This document shows, in pieces, positions 11,976 through 22,100 of a stretch of 64,000 nucleotides of DNA; the first letter of the stretch is position 1; every line of letters starts with the position of its first letter. The notes under the pieces were generated by a model, which saw only the letters and a list, made by a program, of their open reading frames with translations, did not search any database and had not been told where the DNA came from. Made by a program: the position numbers and the translations under genes. The stretch covers positions 6,051,425 to 6,115,424 of the forward strand of contig JALMQS010000225.1 of NCBI GenBank assembly GCA_024734495.1. The letters run 5' to 3'. This DNA is from Forficula auricularia (lineage: Eukaryota; Arthropoda; Insecta; Dermaptera; Forficulidae).

Positions 11976-12148
11976 CAATTAAAAAATAATTTTAAGTTAA
12001 ATGTTACAATAAAATGTTTTAAATTGTTTAAAATGTTGTTCGAAATGATAATAAAAATAAATATTTAAATTAAATTTACCGCAAATTAGCATAATTTTAT
12101 TTAAAAGGAAGGAATGTTGGTGGGCCAATTGAGATGGGACGGGGCTCG
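11960..12148 (-). repeat. Right terminal inverted repeat of the Tc1-like element
   Basis: Complement of 5194-5380, ending GGCTCG at 12148 and followed by TA at 12149-12150. Confidence 0.9.
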
Positions 12149-12150
12149 TA

Positions 12151-13027
12151 TATAAAAGTTTTTTTTATACAAAATATATTTAAATATTTAAAAATAATAG
12201 ATAGAAAAAACAGAATTATTATTAGATGCGGCCAAAAAAAAATTGAATTGCTTACTAGACTGGCTATGTGGGTATTTTTGGGGAATTTTCTTTTTTTATT
12301 AAAAATAGCTGAGATACTATATTGTAAAAATTGGAACAAGCAGAAAACGTAGTTATCTTCATAATGGATTTTTAACACCTAGTGTTTAAAAGTAAAATGT
12401 TAACGTTGCTGTTAAAACTTGGTTTAGAGAATAGCATTTTTTAACGCTAGTGTTATTACTTTACTTTTTAACACCCAATATAAGATGATAAATTTTAACG
12501 TCTGTTTTTAGAGAATAGACCTGTTTTTTTTTTTTTAAGCTATTGCATAGCTTTTATTTAATGATATTGATGTGAGAACGAGATACACCAGAACGTCCAT
12601 CCCCTAAAGGCCTGTATGGGCTGGCCCCTCCATCGTTAAAAGAACAGAGTAGAAGGAAAAGAAGCCGGGATCACGAGCCAAATCTCAGAAAGTTAGATAT
12701 AGTCCAATTTATTAAGTTTTTAGGGGCTTCGAGCAGTGGTAAATTCTCCGCGCGATAAATTAGGTTAAATTTATCTCCCACTTAATTTTTATTACCAGAC
12801 CCTATACTTACAGAATAAATGTCTGGGTATAACCGGTAATCGGACCCGAGACCTCCGGGTTGCCAGCCAGTTATGCAGGTAGGCGGACTTACAGTGTTAA
12901 TGAGCCATAACCCTAGGGCCCCTAGATACTTGTAGTTTTTAACTTCCTCTATCTTATATTCTCCTCTCAATCTCCCTTTCTTTTTATTTCTCGGGCCAAC
13001 AAATATTATTAGTGAGCGTGACTTGTA
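12151..13027. other. Intergenic AT-rich region with small LINE remnants
   Basis: Minus-strand sequence at about 12525-12650 matches the 3' UTR of the RT-LINE family found at 43600-43740 (GATGGAGGGGCCA and CCTTTAGGGG in the same order), with a poly-A equivalent at 12522-12536. Another minus frame at 12920-12970 reads EEVKNYKYLG, a weak reverse transcriptase-like phrase. AATAAA on the minus strand at 12983-12988 could be the poly-A signal of the peptidase gene. Confidence 0.5.
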
Positions 13028-13114
13028 CTAGTAAATATTATTTATATATAATTTTTTACCTAGATTTTTCTTAGAAGACTTATCTGAAGATGAATATTCC
13101 GAGTTTCCAGTTAT
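13028..13114 (-). CDS. Peptidase terminal exon (exon 9)
   Basis: Acceptor TTTTCAG before ATAACTGG; codes ITGNSEYSSSDKSSKKNLGK and runs to TAG at 13028-13030, with AATAAA 40 bases on. A donor-like GGTAAAAAA at about 13070 leaves a further exon possible. The serine/lysine-rich tail is typical of a variable C-terminus. Confidence 0.6.
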   Translation of the reverse strand: MTGNSEYSSSDKSSKKNLGKKLYINNIY

Positions 13115-16100
13115 CTGAAAATTAAATAAATAAATTATTCTTAAACTATGAAAATAAACCACTTGAATAAAATTGATTATATTTACTTGGATGGACAGTT
13201 TTCTGAAGTTGGATTGAATATAATCATCTAGCCATTTTCGAATTTCGCTTAATTTTATACTTTCAATGCATTCGATCTAAAAAAATTAGGAATGAAAAAA
13301 ATTGGTTTCAAAATAACATATTTATTTGGAACAAACATCTTAAATATAAATAGAAGATTAATTAACAATTATATGACATTTATTTATTATTCATTCATTT
13401 CATGTTTCTCTATTAAAATGTCTTTATTTGATCAATTTTCATTAGAAGTTAACCACTTCGAGATAAGAAATATAAATTGAAATTTCATGCCTAATTTAAT
13501 TTTCTATTTAGTCTACTCTATCTTAAAAAAAAATAAAACTTTTAAAATCATGAAAACGTCAATATAATAAATACCTCTTTTTTTAAGCGATCAAACAAAT
13601 ATGTTTCATTATAAATTTCACTCCAATTTCTTGTTACCTCTTCTTTAAGCTTAAGATCCATGCGATTTTTGAGTTTGCTTAAAGCCTTTTTAGTTGAGTT
13701 TATTTCAGAATCGGACATGTTTCGTAATTTTTTAGTGAATGTTTTTAAAAAGGACTCAATTCTATTATTAACATGTTCACATGTAAATTTATCTGAAGTT
13801 ATTCTAACTGAGATGGAGAATCCAATAACTCCAGAAATGTCTAACTTTGTACAAAAAACACTATAGCCAAGCTGTTCTTGGGTTCGTAGAACATCAAACA
13901 CAGGTTCTTTCATTAGCATCTTGGAAAAAATAAAAAAATGGTAGTTAATAAAATTATAATAGGTATATCTTAAAATGAAAATTTCGATCGCTCTCCAGTT
14001 TAAACACCATTAGTAATAAATTTAAATATAATAAACTATTAAAAATTAATGTTTTAATTCTATTATCTTGGGAAAAATGCAATTTCCTAATTAATTTTTA
14101 AATATAATTATTTGTAATAAACTATTAGCAAAAAAATAAACCAATTTAATAAATTGAAATTGAAAAACACCCGTTTGTTTGATTTTGCCTTTATCATTAC
14201 AACGCGTGGAAATCTCAATAAAATTTAAAGTTCTTGTTGGAGCCCAAAATTTTCTGCAATGGAGATAAAAATATTTTTACGCCCCAGAATGAAATCTTTA
14301 CAACTTGTCGCCCTTGAGTTGAGTGGGGGTATCAGAATCCAGATAAATATAATCAAATTTGAAAATGATTTTTCTCGAGGTTTCAGACATATTCAAATAC
14401 AATAGGCAAAAAAAAATCGACTGAATGCGTCTGTCTTTCAGGCATATAGAGTATAATTTATAATTAATAATAGAGTGGTACTTACAATAATTAAGTCGAC
14501 TAAACAACTTGATTTAATTGTTGCAGGTCCTAATTGATAATCATTTTTTATGTTTTTAGTTCCATATGGTAGAACTCGAACATAATTTTCTCCCAAAGGA
14601 ATTTGATATACCCGTAACTTAAAGGAAAAAGTAATTTTCAGTGTGAATTTTATATTTATCTCGAGAAAAATTAAAATATACCTTTGGAAGTCGCTCTGGG
14701 TCAATCGGTCCACAGTTCAAAGAATTAATTATATTTGTGAGAGCGTTAAAAGCTTGACATGGAGTGACATTTCCTTGCACCAAGGATTGAATGTACAATT
14801 CACTTAAAAATGATTTGGAAAAGTCACGAAGCTGCTTTAAAGTAACTTTTTGAACAGCCTGATACTTTTCAAATGAACTCCAATAAACTTGCATTAAAAC
14901 TGACATCCGGATATCCCTATAAAAGATATTGAATTGCTTAATTTGAGCAGATAATAAGTATAGGAAAAATAATTATATGTTTAATTATATTGTAGGAGTA
15001 AGAATAGTTAATTTATATCTATAGGTATATTAGCTTGAATTTATTTATTTTTGGTATTTGTAGACCAATAATTTAATTAATTGTCTCTACGAAAAAGAAA
15101 TATCAATATAAAAGGATATTGAAATAAACTGCAACGGATAGTTGCTAAACTTTATCCAAAGTCATTTGAAATATTAATATGTTTATTCCTTTATTATTAA
15201 TCAGATATCACTTGCTATTTTCAGTTCATGTTGACTTAAATTCAAAAATAGTGATCGATTCCCATCTAATCCTCTATGTCTTCAGCAAATGTAACGGATA
15301 AGAAAACAACGCAGTTGCTATGGTTACTTATAAAATTTCCTCCCAAATTTTTAGCATTTAACAGAGAGAAGCCTATCCATTCTTTCTTAAGCAAGGTTAA
15401 ATGAGCTATATTAAGACGATCAAATGAATAAATTTTAAACAATTTAAAATAAAAAATTAAAAAAAGGTACTATATTACTCTAGAGTAAAGTACTTTAAAA
15501 TATAATTTTACTAAAAACTTTATTTAACCTTTTTTATGGTCCCCAAGGTACTTAGTTAGGATATTAATTTTCATCAAAATTGGTTAAGTCATTTACAAGA
15601 TATTTAGAAAAAACTGAAAAAGTACTGAAATAAAGTACTAATGTTTGTGGGCCGATATGTACCAAAAACTAATCAGCGCTTCATTTTGTTAAACTAATGG
15701 TAGGTTTTCAATTTCATTTCAATCGGTGCAACGGTGTGGAAAAAATCGTGGGCCAAAAAAACGATAACATCCATCCATCCATACATCCATACATCCGCAC
15801 GCACTAAATGAAAAAAATGGCACTTTTTGGCCTCTCGACGAGACCCCATGCAATTTTTGGCAAAACCGTCACGTGCTAAAATTCAACCTAATTGAATACT
15901 ACAATTTGTGACTTTAATAGAGTTCATGGGTTCCGTAGTCTTTACCTGAGGACCCTTTGAAGCCACGCTTGCTGCCAGACCGATTACAATACTTTCCCCA
16001 TGCTTCGCATTGGATAAAGTAAAAATGGAAAATAGTCAAGAAAAATATGCATTTGCATACGAATCCTGGCCCTAGTTATTAATAAATAAATAATAAAGAT

Positions 16101-19100
16101 TATGGCAGACAGACGTGGTAAGTGAAGGGTCCCGTTTTACTTATTAAACGGAACCATTAAAAAGGTTTTTACAAAATTTAATGAGATTTTGAAATCTTAC
16201 TCTACTAGTAGGACAGTTTCCTTCTGGTTGTTGTTTTTTCATTGCTTCGAATAAGTCATTGTCGACATTTTGCTCAAATCGAATAATGTAAATAAATATT
16301 TTTTCTAAAAGTACCTGAAAAATAATCATCATGAGTAATTTTGATAATTAGATAATATTTCTAATTATGTAATTAGTATTATTTACTTGTAAGTTTTGGT
16401 TGAAGCCTTCCACTTTGATTTTTAGCCCTTTCTCCATTTGCATCGAGAGAATAAGTTAATTCAGCTACCTCAGCGGGATAAAGTTCTTCGGTAAGCTGCT
16501 GCTTTAAAATTTCGACCATCAGATCTAGTAGAGCTGCATTTTCAGCAGAGGCCATAGTTAAAGGCGATATTAAATAATAGTAATAGAATGCATATGGAAG
16601 ACAAAATTTCGAATCCTGAATATCACAATAACAAATTAGTTCAAATATTTAACTCAAAATATTAGAAAAATGTTTATAACTCACTTGGCGGAACCAAAGC
16701 TCTGAAACTTGATCGGAATATATTTTCCGAGGATAAGGCTGATTCTCGGTTGCGTTAGCATTATTTCCCTGGCACTCACATTCCACACATTTAATCGGTA
16801 ATAAATTGAATTTCGTTGTAATAAATGGATTAGGGCCAGGGAGTTTAAACTCCATTTTAGGAGGATGTTTCCAGGAATTGAGCCAAGCAGGAGGAATTTC
16901 TATGGAAGAAAAGTATACAACAAATAATGTAGATGATGATGAACAGATTCTTATTTAAGTTTAGTTTAAGAAGATATTTTTTAACGTGCTACTCTTGGTA
17001 ACAAACTCGAATAAATATAAATCATTATTTTATATTAAAAGAAAAAAAATTAATAAGAAATGTCAAAAAGATTATTTAAAGTAAATATTGTATCCAGAGA
17101 ACATAAAAATAATTTTTAAGAAAAAAAATAAAAACCGACTTCAAAAAATTAAATGCAACAAATAAGATACACTAAAAGGTATAAAATAATAAGATTGGAG
17201 TAATTTTTGGAGACGGACTGATAAGTGAATTAAGTGGATATTGATGAGGCAGTCCAAAAAAAGAAGATAATTTACACTATCTTTTTTATTCATAAAACCG
17301 ACGTTTCGGAGGCTATTCCCTCCTTCTTCAGGGTAAATTATCTTCTTCTTTTTTGGACTGCCTCATCAATATCCACTAAAGTATAAAATAATTATTATCT
17401 TATTTAGTTACAACTAAACTGCGAAATATTAACATGAAATTAATAATAATTATTTTATACCTTTTAGTGTATTTTATTTATTGCATTTAATTTTTTGAAG
17501 TCGGTTTTTATTTTTTTCTTAAAAATTATTTTTATTTTTCTCTTTTTAGTGATGTTATTAATAGTGATCCTATCATCAGAGCTTGACCAAATTAATATTG
17601 AATCATCCCTAAGATACCCCCTTTCCAATAAAAAAAGAATCATCGAAATCGGTTCATAAACAAAGAAGTTAGCCCTGAACAAACAAACCTAAAAAGGTCT
17701 AATACCTAGTGAAAAAAATGGGACCAATCGGAAGGTAGACTGGACCCAATGCAAAAAAAATTTTAAAAATCGGTTCACAATTGGCGGAGATATGAGGTAA
17801 CATAGGCACAAAAAAAATTCAATCGAATAGAGAACCTCCTCCTTTTTTTGAAGTCGGTTAAAAAGTGTTAGGCTCAGGCCTTACTACAAAGAGGCTCGCT
17901 TAGTGACTAATCCTAGTATTTTTTTTTTTTTTTTTTTTTTTTAATGCAATCGAATGCAAGAAGGGGTGCACCAGTAAAGATGTTAGCCCCTATGGATCTC
18001 GAAAGACCCTTGCATTACCGAAGAGAAGGGAAAGTTGATTAAGTGAGAGGGTGTAGACGTAGGTGTCTATGCACCCTGGTTTTGAAGGTTTGAAGATCAT
18101 AGGTGCTGGGAAAGATAGAGGCTGGGAGAGAGTTCCAGTTCCTTGAAGTCATGGGGATATATGTATTCGCGAATGAAGTGGTCCGGCACTTTTCCAATTT
18201 GACCACAAAAGAGTGTTGGGAGTCGGCAAAACGTGTGCTGCGTGCAAAGTATGCTTTGGGGGGAATTATTGATTTTATTTCATCAGAGCACCTGCCGTGA
18301 TAGTATCTATAGAAAAGGGAAAGGGCAGAGACATCTCTTCGATGAGCCAGCGAGTCGAGGGAGTCGGTGAGGGTAGAATCGTCAATTAGCCTGACGGCTC
18401 GTTTCTGAATTCCATCAAGGGTAGCAAGAGAATATTTTGAGGCTCCTCTCCACAGATGAGAGCCGTATTCGAGACAGGGGCGGATTTGGGCCTTGTAGAT
18501 GGTGAGAAGTTGTGGGGGTTTGTAAAATCGCTTGGACCTGAATAAGAAGCCAATCTTCCTTGCTGCAGATTTCGCCACAGAGGAGATGTGTTCATTCCAA
18601 GACAGGTCAGATGCGACAGAGACGCCCAACATGGATAGGCTGTCACACATTTTCAGGGTATTCGAATCGAAGTGAATATCAGGGAAATTTCTATTTTCGC
18701 GACTAGAAATTAGACAACATTGAGTCTTATTTGAATTAAAGTTAACTAAATTTTTGAGAGCCCTATTTATTCAGTTTGTCTAGGTCGAGAGTAATTGAGG
18801 AGGCAATATTGATTCGATTATTCGGGAGAGAGGGTTTGCCGTGTAGAGTGCTATCGTCGGCGTAACAATGAGTGGGGTTTGCCGTTTGATCAATAAGGTC
18901 GTTTATATAAATAAGGAAGAGTGTGGAGGAGATTACAGAGCCTTGGGGAACACCAGAGTTTGTGGAGAACGATTCAGATGATGTTCCATCCACCACAACT
19001 TTTATACTTCGGTTTGTCAGAAAGCTTTCTATCCATTTGCGAAGTGTTGGTGTGAATCCAAAGGCTGGCAGTTTGGCAAGAAGATTTTTGTGCCAAACCT

Positions 19101-22100
19101 GGTCAAAAGCTTTGGAGATATCAAGGGCTACAGCAAGGGTTTCTTTTCCGGCCTCTAGAGTATTGTTCAAGGTGTGGGTGACATAGGTTAAGATGTCGCC
19201 TGTGGAACGATTTTGTCTAAATCCATATTGCCTATCGTGAATTAATTTATTGTTTTCTAAGTGATGAAGGACGTGTTGGTTTATGACTAATTCCATTAAT
19301 TTGGAAAGAACAGAGGTCCACTTACCTCTGTTCTTTCCATAATAATGGAAATGGTTATAAACCAACACGTCCTTCGTCCCTTAGAAAATAATAAAATGAT
19401 TCACGATACTTACTTACTACTTACTAGCCAACGCCCACCCTTGGCTGTTGAGCCATTTGGCGACGCGCTGACCAGTATAGATGGGCCATTTGGTACATTT
19501 GTTAATCCACGATAGGCAATATGGATTTAGACAAAATCGTTCCACAGGCGACATCTTAACCTAAACCTGGAACAAAACTCTAGAGACCGGAAAAGAAACC
19601 CTCGCAGTAGCCCTAAATATCTCAAAAGCTTTTGACCAAGTTTGGCATAAAAATCTTCTTGTCAAACTGACAGCCTTTGGATTCACTTCAACACTTCACA
19701 AATGGATAGAAAGCTTTCTGCCAAACCGTAGTATCAAAGTTGTGGTGGATGGAATGTCATCTGAATCTTTCTCCACAAATGCTGGTGTTCCCCAAGGCTC
19801 GGTAATCTTCCTCACGCCCTTCCTAATATACATATATAAACGACGTTATCGATGAAATGTCAAACCCCACTCATTGCTACGCCGACGATAGCACACTGCA
19901 CGGCAAGCCCTCACTCCCCAATAACCGAAACAATGTTGCCTCCTCAATCACTCTCGACCTAGACAAACTGAATAAATGGGGCTCTCAAAATTTAGATAAC
20001 TTTAATGCAAACAAGACTCAATGTTGTCTAATTTCTAGGCGCGTGAATCAAAAATTTTCCTGATATTTACTTCGATTCGAATACCCTAAAAATGTGTGAC
20101 AGCCTATCCATGTTGGGCGTCTCTGTCTCTCTGATTGGCTACTTATTCAGGTCCAAACGATTTTTCACGCCCCTACATCTTCTCACCATCTACAAGGCCG
20201 CCCCTGTCTCGAATACGGCTAGCATCTATGGAGAGGAATCTTTAAATATTCTCTTGCTACCCTGGATGCAATTCAGAAACGAGCCGTCAGGCTAATTGAC
20301 GATTCTACCCTCACCGACTCCCTCGACTCGCTAGCTCATCGAAAAAATGTCTCTGGCCTTTCCCTTTTCTATAGATACTATCACGGCAGGTGATCTGATG
20401 AGATAAAATCAATAATTCCCCCCAAAGCATGCTTTGCGCGTAGCACTAGTTTTGCCGACTCCCAACACTCTTTCGCGGTCAAATTAGAAAAGTGCCGGAC
20501 CACTTCATTCGCCAATACGTATATCCCCATGACTTCAAGGAACTGGAACTCTCTCCAAACCTCCATCTTTCCCACCACTTATAATCTTCAAACCTTCAAA
20601 ACCCGAGTGCATAAACACCTACTTCTCCACCCTCTCACTTAATCAACTTCCCCTTCTCTTCAGTAATGCAAGGGTCTTTCGAGATCCATAGGGGCTGCAT
20701 CTTCACTGGTACGACCCTTCTTGCATTCGATTGCATTAAGAAATAAACTGCAACGAATCGTTGCTAAACTTTATCCAAATTCATTTGAAATATTAATGTG
20801 GGATTTGATTAATTAAGCATTTAATTTAGTAATTCTTGATTTCTGTTTAAAATCATGTGTTCGACAGATGTTTGGGCTTTCTGCCCTTGCGAAGGCCGCA
20901 TTCCTTCTTGGTAGCGAGCCTTTTGTGTTCAAGAGGACTGGCCGGCTGACACTCATATGCATGTGTCTATGTCTATGTGTTTGTGTGGCTGCCAAGGGTG
21001 AATTGTCAACAACTGGTAGTTAGTTAGAAACGAGCCCTGGTCGAGATGACATGCTTGTGTATGTGTTAGTTTGTCGAGTTTATAGTTTGAAGTTGAAGAC
21101 GAGCGATAGTTAAGATGACACGATGTATTGATTAACGAGGTGTATTACGATGTTTTAACGACGACCCCTAGACACGAATCTGTATAAACCCCTTTTTTGT
21201 AAATAAATATATATATATAAAGAAGTGAATGTGTGTTATTGTTATTTTCACCCCTATGAGCGAAGAGGGTGAAACCCGCGCCTTCTACAAGTGGAGGCCT
21301 GTCCAGGATAAATCGTAGGGGGTGAAACCCCCCCGCCCCCTACATTAATATGTTTATTCCTTTATTATTAATCAGATATCACTTGCTATTTGCAGTTCAT
21401 GTTGACTTTAATTCAAAAATAGCGATTGATTCTCATCTAATACTTGAGGAATAACAATTCTACATTAGATTTTTGACGCTTCGATTATTATTGGTAACCA
21501 TTGCTGAAGACATGGAGGAATCGGCTTAAAATCAAAAATAACGATCGATTCTTATCTAATACTAGAGGAATAACCTTATTACATTCCATTTTTGATGTTT
21601 TGACTATTAATGGCAACCTCTACTGAAAACGTGGAAGAATCAACTTAAAATCAAAAAGACTAAATTCTTTTATGGCAAACAACTCAAGCTTGAGTCGAGG
21701 TCTTGAAAGGTTAATTCATGTATCCAACAGCTTCGATTTTGAATGGTATTAAATTTAAGCATTCAGTTTTCAATCAACAGTAATTTTTTTAGTTTAGAGA
21801 GTGACATACTTGTTCTGTTCTCATCAACAGAAGGCGCGAAAGTGAATGGTGTGTCACCAAACTAGGAGCCTTGTATGTGGACATTGTGTATCTTGACAAC
21901 AATCATTGATCCTAGCTTATCTCTAAGCGAGGCTCTTTGTAATATGGCCTTAGGCTAAAGAAGTACTTGATTGAAATTAAGCTAGTTCAAAAATCAATTT
22001 AAAATGGCCACTTTGTGGGTCTCTCACACGGTCATATAAAATCTAAATTAAAATAAAAAATTACATTTGATTCTTCTTAAAGGGATTGTTGCAGAGATAT

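Larger units (their letters stand above)
5194..12148 (+). mobile_element. Tc1-like transposon expanded by two nested insertions
   Basis: Inverted ends of about 190 bp begin CGAGCCCCGTCCCATCTC at 5194 and end with the complement at 12148. Each is bordered by TA (5192-5193 and 12149-12150), the Tc1/mariner target site. Removing the Helentron-like insert (about 5413-7222) and the LINE (about 8294-11825) leaves roughly 1.6 kb, the normal Tc1 size. The transposase frame runs across the LINE insertion point, which independently confirms the reconstruction. The element is dead: the transposase has several stops. Confidence 0.9.
17105..17863. mobile_element. Foldback repeat with AACCGACTTC ends (family K)
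   Basis: Bounded by AAAACCGACTTCAAAAAA at 17131 and the complement GAAGTCGGTTAAAA near 17850. Inner palindrome: 17105-17190 pairs with 17381-17540. The right flank carries GGAGGAGGTTCTCTATTCG in complement, a repeat seen in many arthropod genomes. A second copy lies at 29031-30005. An HF4 foldback (17191-17380) is inserted in it. No protein is encoded. Confidence 0.75.
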
